This document shows positions 1 through 8,633 of a DNA stretch of 37,869 nucleotides, in pieces. Source of the DNA: Bacteroidaceae bacterium (GTDB taxonomy: Bacteria > Bacteroidota > Bacteroidia > Bacteroidales > Bacteroidaceae); NCBI GenBank assembly GCA_017560125.1, contig JAFYOS010000026.1:1-37869 (forward strand), read 5' to 3'. The translations under genes and the position numbers were made by a program. The notes under the pieces are model-generated. The model saw nothing but the letters and a program-made list of their open reading frames with translations, was not told where the DNA came from and ran no database searches. Position 1 is the first letter of the stretch. Every line of letters starts with the position of its first letter.

Positions 1-396
1 AATGGAGTCGAGGTTCTGAAGAATCTCGGTCATTATCCGGTTGTTCTCTGTACCGCTGCCATACGGGCCTTTCCCCTCTTTTACGGTTGTGAAATCCAGA
101 GTAATATTGCCATTCTCTACAATCAGCGCACCATACAATTGAGCACCTTCTATGGATAAAAAAGCTAACATGGCACTATCGGCTACACCCTCAAAGATGA
201 ATTTGTCGCCATCAATGATGGTCGTGTCTATCACTTCCTGACTGGTAGTGGGGCACAGGTATGCCTTTTTGCCGTTCAACGATGAGTCGGGCAACAGACC
301 TGTCACCGTGTAGCTTGTGGGTGCAGGCTCGGTACATGCAGTGAACATCGTTGTTACTGCTATTGCAACCGCTGTTATTTTGTTTAGCAATTTCAT
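1..396 (-). CDS. Lipoprotein with DUF4369-like N-terminus, partial (3' end outside window)
   Basis: The start codon is at 396 and the frame stays open to the window edge, giving the first 132 residues only. It begins with a lipoprotein signal peptide whose lipobox ends at a cysteine near residue 21 (MFTAC). The following segment is a close match to the N-terminal half of the gene just upstream (426-1442): both contain CTEPAPTSY, LPDSSLNGK, FEGVADSA and ENGNITLDFT. Such N-termini (DUF4369-like) usually precede a thioredoxin-like domain in Bacteroidales, but the C-terminal part is not visible, so a redox function is inferred only from the paralogue. The gene starts 29 nt after its neighbour's stop and is probably in the same transcript. 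Confidence 0.8.
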   Translation of the reverse strand, partial: MKLLNKITAVAIAVTTMFTACTEPAPTSYTVTGLLPDSSLNGKKAYLCPTTSQEVIDTTIIDGDKFIFEGVADSAMLAFLSIEGAQLYGALIVENGNITLDFTTVKEGKGPYGSGTENNRIMTEILQNLDSI

Positions 397-425
397 GGTC
401 TTTGAATTTTATGCGGGCCGTCGGA

Positions 426-1442
426 TTACTTCTTGAGCAAATATTTCTCGATGGTGGGCTTCATGTTCGAACCGCGTACAGCAGCGTCGCGCTCAAGGAT
501 TGTGCCATCGGGGCCGATGAGCATGATTGAGGGGATACCGTTCACACCGTATATAGATGTAGATACCTTTTCGCTGTCGATAATCTGTGCCCATGTTACG
601 TTCTCGGCCTTCAATGTGGGCTCAAGGTTCTTGATGTCGTCCCATACAAATACGCCAAGCACTGTGAGGCCTTTGTCCTTGTAAAGGTTGTGCACCTCGG
701 CAAGGTTGGGGATTTCGCGCTTGCAGGGGCCGCACCAGCTTGCCCACATATCAACGAGCACGTAGTTGCCCTTACCAACGTAGTCCGACAATTTCACGGG
801 GTTGCCGGCAGCGTCTTTACCCTCGAAATCGGTATAGGGCTTGCCAACCTCGGTTGCCTGACGAGCCTTCATGCGGTCGAGCTCTCTCTTGATGAAATCG
901 AGGTTCTTTATGTTCTCGCCCAATCCCTCCAATATAGCAATCTTGGCATCGGTGTCGAGTGTGAAGAAAAGGGGTGATTCGTAGAGTACAACAGCAATAA
1001 CATCGTTGTTGTGCTTTGCGAACCATTCATCAGATACAGCCTTCATGTTCTCCGAAGCGATTGTGTCGCATACGGCATAGATGTCGCATATCAGCTTGTT
1101 ATTTGCTGTTCCTGCGGGGAGCACTCTCTCGGCTGTGAAATCCAATGTTATGTTGCCGTTCTCGAGGATGAGGTCGCAGAAGTTTCTTGAACCCTTAACC
1201 TGTGCATAGCAATATCTTGCCGAGTCGGCTACACCTTCGAATGTAAATGTGTTGCCATCGACGGTGTCTGTAGCAACGATTGTCTTGGTGAAATTCTCGC
1301 GCAGGATAACCTCCTTGCCGTTGAGCGATGAATCGGGAAGAATACCTGTCACTTTGTAGCTTGTGGGTGCGGGCTCGGTACATGCCGAGAACATTGCTGT
1401 TGCTGCGAATGCAATTGCAGCCAATTTATTTACGATTTTCAT
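426..1442 (-). CDS. Thiol-disulfide oxidoreductase lipoprotein (TlpA/ResA-like, AhpC/TSA fold)
   Basis: The 338-residue product has a lipoprotein signal peptide (lipobox cysteine 21, MFSAC), a DUF4369-like N-terminal region to about residue 190 and a C-terminal thioredoxin-like domain from about 197 to 338. The active site is WCGPC with cysteines 237 and 240, and GIPS around residue 304 supplies the usual cis-proline. It should be anchored in the envelope and reduce or exchange disulfides there; its natural partner is unknown. It lies 35 nt downstream of ffh on the same strand, with no terminator between, and is followed by a truncated-by-window paralogue, so the pair looks like a tandem duplication at the end of the ffh transcript. 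Confidence 0.9.
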   Translation of the reverse strand: MKIVNKLAAIAFAATAMFSACTEPAPTSYKVTGILPDSSLNGKEVILRENFTKTIVATDTVDGNTFTFEGVADSARYCYAQVKGSRNFCDLILENGNITLDFTAERVLPAGTANNKLICDIYAVCDTIASENMKAVSDEWFAKHNNDVIAVVLYESPLFFTLDTDAKIAILEGLGENIKNLDFIKRELDRMKARQATEVGKPYTDFEGKDAAGNPVKLSDYVGKGNYVLVDMWASWCGPCKREIPNLAEVHNLYKDKGLTVLGVFVWDDIKNLEPTLKAENVTWAQIIDSEKVSTSIYGVNGIPSIMLIGPDGTILERDAAVRGSNMKPTIEKYLLKK

Positions 1443-1477
1443 TGTTCTATGTATTTAATAGTGTGTTTTACTTGTTG

Positions 1478-2797
1478 TTATCTCTTGAAGCGGGGCATGC
1501 CGGGCAATTTGCCACCTGCAACGGTCTTCATCATTTTGCGCATCTGCTCGAACTGTTTCATCAGGCGGTTAACCTCCTGGATGTTGGTACCGCTACCGCG
1601 TGCAATACGCTCGCGACGCGATGCGTTTATCATGTCGGGGTTGGCGCGCTCTGCGGGTGTCATCGAGTAGATGATGGCCTCTACGCTCTTGAATGCGTTG
1701 TCGTCGATGTCGAGGTCTTTCACTGCCTTGCCCACTCCGGGAATCATTGCCATAAGGTCTTTGATGTTACCCATTTTCTTTATCTGGGCTATCTGTGCAA
1801 GGAAGTCGTTGAAGTCGAACTGGTTCTTGGCAAGCTTGCGCTGCAGTTTCTTTGCCTCCTCCTCGTCGAACTGCTCCTGTGCGCGCTCAACGAGCGAAAC
1901 AACGTCACCCATGCCCAATATACGGTCGGCCATACGGTTGGGGTGGAACTGGTCTATTGCCTCCATCTTCTCGCCTGTACCTATGAACTTGATGGGCTTG
2001 TTTACAACGGTTCTGATTGAGAGGGCGGCACCACCGCGTGTGTCACCGTCGAGCTTGGTGAGGATTACACCAGTGAAGTCGAGGCGGTCGTTGAATTCTT
2101 TTGCTGTGTTCACAGCGTCCTGACCGGTCATCGAATCCACCACGAAGAGTGTTTCCGAGGGGTTGATGGCCTGTTTGATGGCGCTAATCTCCTGCATCAT
2201 GGCCTCATCGACTGCCAAACGACCGGCGGTATCGATAATCACCAGGTTGTAGTTCTTCTGCTTAGCCTCCTGAATAGCGTTCTTTGCTATCTGTACGGGG
2301 TCTTTCGAGTCGGGCTCGCTATATACAGGTACACCAATCTGCTCGCCGAGCACCTTCAACTGGTCGATAGCGGCGGGACGATATACGTCGCAGGCTACAA
2401 GCAGCGGGTTTCTGTTTTTCTTTTTCTTCAGGTAGAGAGCGAGTTTTGACGAGAATGTTGTCTTACCCGAACCCTGAAGACCTGACATGAGGATGATGCC
2501 GGGATGTCCTTCGTAGTTCACATCGGCTGTTTCGCCACCCATGAGAGCAGTGAGCTCGTCGTGTACAATCTTCACCATCAACTGGCCGGGCTGGATTGAT
2601 GTGAGCACGTTCTGGCCGATAGCCTTGTTCTTTACCGTGTCGGTGAAGGTCTTTGCCACTTTGTAGTTTACGTCGGCGTCGAGAAGGGCTTTGCGTACAT
2701 CCTTCAGTGTTTCGGCCACGTTTATCTCTGTGATACGGCCTTCGCCTTTGAGTATCTTAAATGAACGCTCCAGGCGTTCGCTAAGGTTTTCAAACAT
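1478..2797 (-). CDS. ffh: Signal recognition particle protein Ffh (SRP54 GTPase)
   Basis: The 439-residue product is full length for Ffh. It has the N domain (residues 1-95), the G domain with GLQGSGKT at 106-113, DTAGR at 189-193 and TKLDGD at 247-252, and a methionine-rich M domain from about 300 to the end with the RNA-binding segment around RIARGSGT (397-404) and the C-terminal GKLPGMPRF. Ffh binds 4.5S RNA and signal peptides of nascent membrane proteins and docks with FtsY. It follows the DUF4831 gene by 24 nt and probably shares its promoter. No 4.5S RNA gene was recognised in the window. Confidence 0.98.
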   Translation of the reverse strand: MFENLSERLERSFKILKGEGRITEINVAETLKDVRKALLDADVNYKVAKTFTDTVKNKAIGQNVLTSIQPGQLMVKIVHDELTALMGGETADVNYEGHPGIILMSGLQGSGKTTFSSKLALYLKKKKNRNPLLVACDVYRPAAIDQLKVLGEQIGVPVYSEPDSKDPVQIAKNAIQEAKQKNYNLVIIDTAGRLAVDEAMMQEISAIKQAINPSETLFVVDSMTGQDAVNTAKEFNDRLDFTGVILTKLDGDTRGGAALSIRTVVNKPIKFIGTGEKMEAIDQFHPNRMADRILGMGDVVSLVERAQEQFDEEEAKKLQRKLAKNQFDFNDFLAQIAQIKKMGNIKDLMAMIPGVGKAVKDLDIDDNAFKSVEAIIYSMTPAERANPDMINASRRERIARGSGTNIQEVNRLMKQFEQMRKMMKTVAGGKLPGMPRFKR

Positions 2798-2821
2798 ATT
2801 CTATATCTATTTTAATGATTC

Positions 2822-3880
2822 TTAATTTTCTATGCTTATTACTGCGCCTGTCGCCTTGTTCAAGATGACCTTGGTCGCGTTGTTCTTGTTGAAGAAGTCC
2901 TTCGAAAGGCTCTCTGTTGTTCCGAGCTGTCCGAAAGGTAGTGTCTCTTCGTAATAAACCTCGGTGGGTGAATATATCTTTACGGCTGCTTTGCCGGGGA
3001 TATTTACAAATACTCCATCTTTTTTGGGCGCTTTTTTCTTCTTGGCATCGTCGGTGGCTGTGGGTACTGTCGATAGGTTGTTGAAGTCGTAGTAGATGGG
3101 TGCGCCTGCAAGGTCGTCGTTTTTCAGTATGCCGAGCTTGCGCGAGAAGCGGAACAGCACTGCTTTGGTGGTGTCGCTCTCGATGGTGGGTGTCAGTCTG
3201 ATGTTACATGTGTATTTTACAGTGTCGCATGTGCCGGTGAAGAGCGATGTCAGTGACTGCTCCTGGTTGGTGAGCTCGCCCAGTACAAGCTGCATCGAGA
3301 GACCGTCCTTGGGCATGTTGTCGGCCTGTCCGCGTGTGATGGCCAGCTTGCTTGCGCGTATCTCGTATATCTCTTTCGATGTGAGCTCGGCCATTTTGGC
3401 TGTCGATGTGGCTTGCAGTATCTCCTCGGTGAGATAGCTCTTGGGGTCGATTCTCTTTTTCGCGGGGACGCTTTTTACCTCGGTGGTGGCCTCGGTTACT
3501 TTTGTGTTGATGGCCTGCAATATGCCGTCCTCGGTGAGCTGTATATTCGATGCTGTGCTACCATTTGCCAATTTGATGGTGTACATCTTTTCGGGGTCGG
3601 GTGTACCGAATTGTTTTATCTTAACAGATGATATTTCCCAATATTTCTGCTCTTTCGATATTGCATCGGTTATGTGCAGATAGTTGTTGGCATAGGCGCT
3701 GAACTCGCCGGGAGTGCGGGTTATTTCCATTGCTTCGAGTGTGATGTCGAGCACGGTGCTGGGAAGATAATATGTGGCACCTGTCGATTCGCCGCTCTTG
3801 AATGTGCTTACCTCGGTCTGTGCAAATGCCTGCAATGACACACATATAGTCATAGCTATAGCCAATATATGTCTCTTCAT
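2822..3880 (-). CDS. DUF4831 family secreted protein
   Basis: The 352-residue product starts with a cleavable signal peptide (about residues 1-21, ending AFAQ) and is otherwise soluble. The N-terminal part (TYYLPSTVLDITLEAM, then PGEFSAYA) is the pattern of the DUF4831 family, which is restricted to Bacteroidota and has no known function. A lysine-rich stretch (KKKKAPKK) near residue 280 interrupts the sequence before a final region rich in beta-strand pattern. The gene lies immediately upstream of ffh with a 24-nt gap, and a well-formed promoter precedes it, so it probably heads the ffh transcript. The linkage does not by itself show a role in secretion. Confidence 0.85.
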   Translation of the reverse strand: MKRHILAIAMTICVSLQAFAQTEVSTFKSGESTGATYYLPSTVLDITLEAMEITRTPGEFSAYANNYLHITDAISKEQKYWEISSVKIKQFGTPDPEKMYTIKLANGSTASNIQLTEDGILQAINTKVTEATTEVKSVPAKKRIDPKSYLTEEILQATSTAKMAELTSKEIYEIRASKLAITRGQADNMPKDGLSMQLVLGELTNQEQSLTSLFTGTCDTVKYTCNIRLTPTIESDTTKAVLFRFSRKLGILKNDDLAGAPIYYDFNNLSTVPTATDDAKKKKAPKKDGVFVNIPGKAAVKIYSPTEVYYEETLPFGQLGTTESLSKDFFNKNNATKVILNKATGAVISIEN

Positions 3881-3915
3881 ATTGCTTTATTTTAGTTATA
3901 TAGTTTCCAATCGTG

Positions 3916-3946
3916 CGAAGTTACGAATAAGCGAGCGTAATACAAA
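3916..3946 (-). promoter_or_regulatory. Bacteroidota-type promoter for DUF4831-ffh
   Basis: Read on the minus strand, TTTG (3943-3946) is followed after 19 nt by TAACTTCG (3916-3923), one mismatch from the TAnnTTTG -7 consensus. It lies about 35 nt upstream of the start codon at 3880. Confidence 0.6.
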
Positions 3947-4012
3947 ATTACAGAGCGAGTTTTTGCTTTTTGAGCGCTATTTGGGCGCTTTCGGACGTCG
4001 GGTGTATGCAAT

Positions 4013-4046
4013 AAAAAAAGTTCCATGATTTTCATGGAACTTTTTT
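4013..4046. terminator. Bidirectional intrinsic terminator
   Basis: A 9-bp perfect stem (GTTCCATGA, 4020-4028, with 4032-4040) and a 3-nt loop is flanked by A7 on one side and T6 on the other, so it can terminate in either direction. Its obvious client is the DUF1080 gene ending at 4068 on the minus strand. Confidence 0.9.
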
Positions 4047-4067
4047 GAGCTATAATCGTTTAACCGA

Positions 4068-7000
4068 TTACTTCTTGTCGAGGCTCTTGATACGTACATT
4101 GCGGATCCAAAGCTCTGAACCGTGGCCGAGGAAACCGATGTAACCCTTCTGGTTGAGCAAACCGGGGTGCTGCAAGCCGTCGAGTGTCTTTGTTCCACCC
4201 TGTGAAGCCTCACGGATGTTACCCTCTGTGATAACGATGCCGTTTACAGTGATGCGGATGTAGTCGCCCTTAGCATATACCTCCTCTGTATTCCACTCGC
4301 CAACGGGTTTGCAAGCGTCGAATACCTTGGGAGCGATAACACCGTAAACTGAACCGTGGTGCTGGTAGGGCTTCAACCATGATGTGTAGATGGGGTTGAA
4401 GTGGTCGAGAATCTGGAGCTCCATTCCGTGGTAAGCAGCGTCCTTACCCATGGGAGTACGGATACCTACACCGTTGTTAGCACCGGGAGTGAGCTTGAAC
4501 TCGAAACGGAAGATGAAATCACCGTACTCGTCCTTTGTGTAGAGGTTACCGAAACCACTACCGCGTTTGCGTACTGCGATTGTACCGTTCTCTGTAGCGT
4601 AGTTTGTCTTGTCGCCCTGCCACTCGTTGAGTGAAGTACCGTCGAAGAGAAGCTTGAAGCCCTCTTTCTTCTCCTGTGCAGAGAGCTGGTAAGGCTCAGC
4701 CTGGGGCAACTCCTTGATGTAGAGGTTGCGGTAAGCTACCTTGCTACCATGTGCCTGCAACTCGATCTGCTCCTTGAGGAGGATGGGGAGTGAACGATTC
4801 CAGTAGTTCTCCATGATTACGTTGTTTACAACAAGTTCGCCATTGAGATATACTGTTACGCGCTCGTCTGTCATCTTGATGTAGAAGCTGTTCCACTGGC
4901 CTACGGGGTTGTCGGCAACCTTAAGGGGCTTGTTAGCGTTAACGCTGTTGTTGTAGAGACCGCCTGAACCTACCTGAGCACCTACGTCTGTACGACGTGT
5001 GTCCCAAATCTGTACCTGGGGTGTACCACGGAGATAGATACCAGCATCGGGCTCTTTGCCGTCGTAAAGCATCCAATCTACGTACATCTCGAAGTTACCA
5101 TACTGCTTCTCTGTGCAGAGGCTGCTACCCTGACCGTTGAAGAGGATTGTGCCGTCAACAACTGACCAGCTCTTAGCCATACCCTCGTTAGCTTCAGCCT
5201 GAAGCTTGGCGAGCTTTGTCTTGTTGAGCTTAGCGCGCTGGTAGGGGTTGTCATAGGGTGAAGCAAGAAGACCTTTCCAACCGGTGAGGTCTTTGCCGTT
5301 GAACATTGTAACGAAGCCTGTTTCGTTGAGCTTAGCGAGCTTCTCAAGGTGCTGCTTGATAGCGGGAACCTCGTAGATAGCGTCGCCACCCTTGATTACC
5401 TCGGCTGCACGGTTGAGGAGAGCTACTACCTCGGGGCCGTTGAACTCGATGTTACCCAATGCGAGTACGCGAACAGCCTGAGCTGCTGCCTGCTGCAATG
5501 CGGGTACCTCGATGAACTGACCTGCGTAGATGATACCGAGGAATGTGTTTGTCTTGGCTACTGCCTGAAGTACTCTAACCTTCTGAGCGTCTGTTGTAGC
5601 GAAGCCCATAGCGTTGCGGTACATCAAAAGGCGCTGTGCACCGGCGAGCTTGTTGTCGATGCTCTTCATGTAAGCCTCGAATGCAGCAGAAAGGAGGTTG
5701 TTGTCTTTCTTGGCTACGAGGTCGTTGCAGATAGCAAGAAGCTGCTGGTTGTTAGCTGTCTTGAAGACGATGGGCCAGTAGAGGTTCTGCTTGTTGGCTG
5801 CAACTGAAGATTTCTTAGCGTTGATAGTCTTGAACTGCTCCTCTTTGCTCATGCTCGACATAGCTGCGAGGATAGCGTCCTGAACTGCGGGTACATATTT
5901 AGCATCGCATTTCTCGAGGAGAGCGTAGAGTGAACCAAGGTTCTCCTGTGTAGAAACGTCCTTCAAAGCCTTGTAAGCAGCGTCTTTAACACCGTTGTCG
6001 CTTGCGTTCAACTGCTCGTTAACGAGTGCGTTGAATGCAGAAGCCTTGCGAGCTGAGATAAGGTTCAATGTAGCTGTCTCACCCTGAGCTGTCTTGCCTT
6101 CAACTGCAACTGCGGGCTCGCATACGTTGCCTTTGTAAGATTTGAGAACCTTCTCGGCAAGAGCAACCTTCTCGGCATCAGCCGATGCGAGCAATGCTGC
6201 AACGTCGGCGATGTTGTCGGGGTTACCGATGCGTGCCAATGCCCATGCAGCAGCCTCTACTACCTCTGCGTTCTCAGATGCGAGCAAAGGAGTAACTACC
6301 GCTGTGTTAGCAATTGCGGGGTGGTTACCCATCCAGTAGAGGAGGTCAACCTTAGCGCAATCCTTAGCCTTGGCGATTTTCTTTGTAGCTGCGTCCATGA
6401 TGGGCTTGATAGCCTCGTCGTTCTCGGCCTTCTTATCTATAGCGTAGATTGTAGCAAGGCGGTACTGACGGCAGTCGTCCTTGAGGGCTTTGAGGATAGT
6501 TTTCTGACCAGCCTCAAGGCCTACTGATTTAACGTATTTGCTGATAGCTGCGCAACGTGCTGCGTTGTTCTCGAAGCTGGGCTCCAATTTGTCGGCAGCC
6601 TTGAGCTCCTTAGCACGCTCTTTATCGCTCTTTTTAGCTACTACAACAACCTCTACAGCGGGTTTGATAACGCCGAGGAACTGCAACTGGCGTACCAAGA
6701 ATTCCTTGTTAGATACCAAGAGGGGCTTGGTCTCTGAATCCTTGATGTTGTCGCCTGTGAGCTGCTTGTTGATTGCGTCATACTCAGCCTTGATAGCGTC
6801 AACTACAATCTGACGTTTCTGAGCGTCGAATTTGGGGTCTGCAACGAACGATACGTAACCGTTGATTGCATACTCGGCAAGGCGACGAGTGTCATCCTGC
6901 TTGTTCAAATAACCGAGGAGCATTTTGATACCCTCTGCGCCTGTCTCGGCAATGTCGCCCATGAGCTGATTGTACTTCTTCTGTGTTTCGGCGGGCAACA

Positions 7001-7118
7001 TGTTAAGCGCGTCTCCAATCTTGGTTGCTACGGCTCTTTCAGAACCCTGTGCATTGGCGTTGAGGCCCATGAACAGTGCAACGAGGAGTGTAAGTATGAT
7101 ACTTTTATATTGTCTCAT
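4068..7118 (-). CDS. HEAT-repeat-like protein with two C-terminal DUF1080 (3-keto-disaccharide hydrolase) domains
   Basis: The 1016-residue product has a signal peptide (residues 1-24, ending ANAQ), a long alpha-helical, alanine-rich region to about 595 with HEAT-like repeats (clear near 286-330), and two concanavalin-like DUF1080 domains: 601-803 (starts GFVTMFNGKDLTGWKG) and 819-1012 (starts GFKLLFDGTSLNEWQG). DUF1080 proteins cleave or eliminate 3-keto-glycosides that a sugar oxidoreductase has produced. The gene lies 19 nt downstream of such a Gfo/Idh/MocA oxidoreductase on the same strand, which supports a paired role in non-canonical glycan breakdown in the periplasm. The substrate is unknown, and one of the two domains may serve for binding only. 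Confidence 0.9.
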   Translation of the reverse strand: MRQYKSIILTLLVALFMGLNANAQGSERAVATKIGDALNMLPAETQKKYNQLMGDIAETGAEGIKMLLGYLNKQDDTRRLAEYAINGYVSFVADPKFDAQKRQIVVDAIKAEYDAINKQLTGDNIKDSETKPLLVSNKEFLVRQLQFLGVIKPAVEVVVVAKKSDKERAKELKAADKLEPSFENNAARCAAISKYVKSVGLEAGQKTILKALKDDCRQYRLATIYAIDKKAENDEAIKPIMDAATKKIAKAKDCAKVDLLYWMGNHPAIANTAVVTPLLASENAEVVEAAAWALARIGNPDNIADVAALLASADAEKVALAEKVLKSYKGNVCEPAVAVEGKTAQGETATLNLISARKASAFNALVNEQLNASDNGVKDAAYKALKDVSTQENLGSLYALLEKCDAKYVPAVQDAILAAMSSMSKEEQFKTINAKKSSVAANKQNLYWPIVFKTANNQQLLAICNDLVAKKDNNLLSAAFEAYMKSIDNKLAGAQRLLMYRNAMGFATTDAQKVRVLQAVAKTNTFLGIIYAGQFIEVPALQQAAAQAVRVLALGNIEFNGPEVVALLNRAAEVIKGGDAIYEVPAIKQHLEKLAKLNETGFVTMFNGKDLTGWKGLLASPYDNPYQRAKLNKTKLAKLQAEANEGMAKSWSVVDGTILFNGQGSSLCTEKQYGNFEMYVDWMLYDGKEPDAGIYLRGTPQVQIWDTRRTDVGAQVGSGGLYNNSVNANKPLKVADNPVGQWNSFYIKMTDERVTVYLNGELVVNNVIMENYWNRSLPILLKEQIELQAHGSKVAYRNLYIKELPQAEPYQLSAQEKKEGFKLLFDGTSLNEWQGDKTNYATENGTIAVRKRGSGFGNLYTKDEYGDFIFRFEFKLTPGANNGVGIRTPMGKDAAYHGMELQILDHFNPIYTSWLKPYQHHGSVYGVIAPKVFDACKPVGEWNTEEVYAKGDYIRITVNGIVITEGNIREASQGGTKTLDGLQHPGLLNQKGYIGFLGHGSELWIRNVRIKSLDKK

Positions 7119-7137
7119 TTCTTTTTATTTTATAAGG

Positions 7138-8430
7138 TTAGAATTTCCAGGGACCTCTCATGGGCTGGTCAACGAGTGCGTTAGCTGCATCGTCGTTCAC
7201 GAACATTTCCTTCTCTGAATCGAATTCGAGTGTGCGGTTGAGTTGCAATGCAACGATACCCATGTTCACGAGTGTACAGCTGCGGTGTCCGTTCTCCTCG
7301 TTGAGAGCAAACTTCTGGCGTGTTCTTACGCACTCCTCGAAGTCTGTGTTCTGGGGCAGGGGATCGGGGAACTCAGCGAGCTTTTTCTGCCAGTCGGGAA
7401 TGTCGCATACGAAGTTGTTGTAAACGTTACCCTTGGGACCTGAGATGTAGGGAGTGTTGGGGTTACCGTAGTCGCCTCCCCAAAGTACAATCTGGCAGCC
7501 GTCTGCGTAGGTATATGTAACCGAACGCCATGTGCCGATTGCGTCTGAGTGCTGCTGGGGTGCATCAACCTCAACTCTTACAGGGCTCTCGTTGTCCTTA
7601 CCGAGGAAGTACTGTACGGGGTCCATGTAGTGCTGTCCCATGTCGCCGAGACCACCTCCGTCGTAATCCCAGTAGCCACGGAATGTCTGGTGTACGCGGT
7701 GTGCGTTGTAGGGCTTGTAGGGAGCCGGACCGAGCCACATGTTGTAGTCGAGTTCCTTGGGAATGGGCTGGGGCTCGAGCTTGTCCTTACCTACCCAGTA
7801 GAATTTCCAGTCGAAACCGGTGTGCTTAGAGATAGTAACCTTCAAAGGCCAGCCAAGAAGACCGCTTGCAACGAGCTTCTTCAAGGGCTCAACGGGTGTG
7901 CCGAGTCCATAGAATGTATCCTTGAAACGGAACCATGTGTTCAGACGGAACACGCGGTTGTACTGCTGAACAGCCTCGCGCACTCTCTTACCCTCGCCGA
8001 TGGTACGTGTCATAGGTTTCTCGCACCAGATGTCCTTGCCTGCCTTAGCCGACTCGATAGCCATCAATGCATGCCAGTGGGGAGGCGTAGCAATGTGTAC
8101 AATATCCACTTTGGGATCGTGAACCAGCTCTCTCCAGTCTGAGTAAGCAGTGGGGTTAGCGTCAACTTTCTTGTCGCCTGCCGCTGCCTTGCTCTTAGCG
8201 AGCTCGAGACCCGACTTCAAGTGGTTCGCATCGCAGTCGCAGATTGCAACCAAACGAGTGTTTGCGTAACCATAGTGTCCGCGACCCATACCACCTACAC
8301 CGATGATACCTTTTGTCAATTGGTCACTTGGTGCAATGTTGCCATTACCACCCAATACGTGACGGGGAACGATAGACAAGGCTGCCAACGCTCCTGAAGC
8401 TTTTAGAAAATTACGTCTGTTAATAGCCAT
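7138..8430 (-). CDS. Tat-exported Gfo/Idh/MocA family oxidoreductase
   Basis: I place the start at 8430, giving 430 residues beginning MAINRRNFLKASGA. This is a twin-arginine signal with a hydrophobic stretch to about residue 22. An upstream in-frame ATG at 8526 would add 32 untypical residues and lies upstream of the probable promoter. The Rossmann motif is GIIGVGGMG (41-49) and the EKPM motif of the family follows in the middle of the N-terminal domain. Members oxidise or rearrange sugars with a tightly bound NAD(P). With the DUF1080 gene 19 nt downstream, a role in making 3-keto-glycosides is likely; the substrate cannot be read from the sequence. Confidence 0.92.
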   Translation of the reverse strand: MAINRRNFLKASGALAALSIVPRHVLGGNGNIAPSDQLTKGIIGVGGMGRGHYGYANTRLVAICDCDANHLKSGLELAKSKAAAGDKKVDANPTAYSDWRELVHDPKVDIVHIATPPHWHALMAIESAKAGKDIWCEKPMTRTIGEGKRVREAVQQYNRVFRLNTWFRFKDTFYGLGTPVEPLKKLVASGLLGWPLKVTISKHTGFDWKFYWVGKDKLEPQPIPKELDYNMWLGPAPYKPYNAHRVHQTFRGYWDYDGGGLGDMGQHYMDPVQYFLGKDNESPVRVEVDAPQQHSDAIGTWRSVTYTYADGCQIVLWGGDYGNPNTPYISGPKGNVYNNFVCDIPDWQKKLAEFPDPLPQNTDFEECVRTRQKFALNEENGHRSCTLVNMGIVALQLNRTLEFDSEKEMFVNDDAANALVDQPMRGPWKF

Positions 8431-8493
8431 TTTTCTATAAATTTTATAAAAGTTATTTTGGGTATAAATACTATTCGCGCATAATAAATCATT

Positions 8494-8527
8494 CAAAGGT
8501 AATTCAAAAAAATGATAAATAGGCAAA
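8494..8527 (-). promoter_or_regulatory. Promoter of the Gfo/Idh/MocA-DUF1080 operon
   Basis: On the minus strand TTTG (8524-8527) precedes TACCTTTG (8494-8501), a perfect TAnnTTTG, with a 22-nt spacer. The expected start of transcription near 8488 is downstream of the ATG at 8526, which decides the translation start at 8430. Confidence 0.65.
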
Positions 8528-8586
8528 TAGGCTCAACAAATTTTCTTTTTTTTTGTTGCGGGCTCTTTTTGTGTGAAAATATTACG

Positions 8587-8618
8587 AAAAAGCGGCTCTC
8601 CGAACGCCGGAGAACCGC
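8587..8618 (-). terminator. Intrinsic terminator of the double-CPYCG gene
   Basis: An 11-bp stem (8592-8602 with 8608-8618) pairs fully on the minus-strand RNA, with one U-G wobble that would be a C-A mismatch on the other strand, and is followed there by a short U run. It sits 16 nt after the stop codon at 8634. Confidence 0.75.
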
Positions 8619-8633
8619 CTGTCTGCTTATCAT

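Noticed and set aside
8431-8526. Longer N-terminus of the Gfo/Idh/MocA gene from the ATG at 8526
   Set aside because: The twin-arginine signal would no longer be N-terminal and the promoter lies downstream of that codon.
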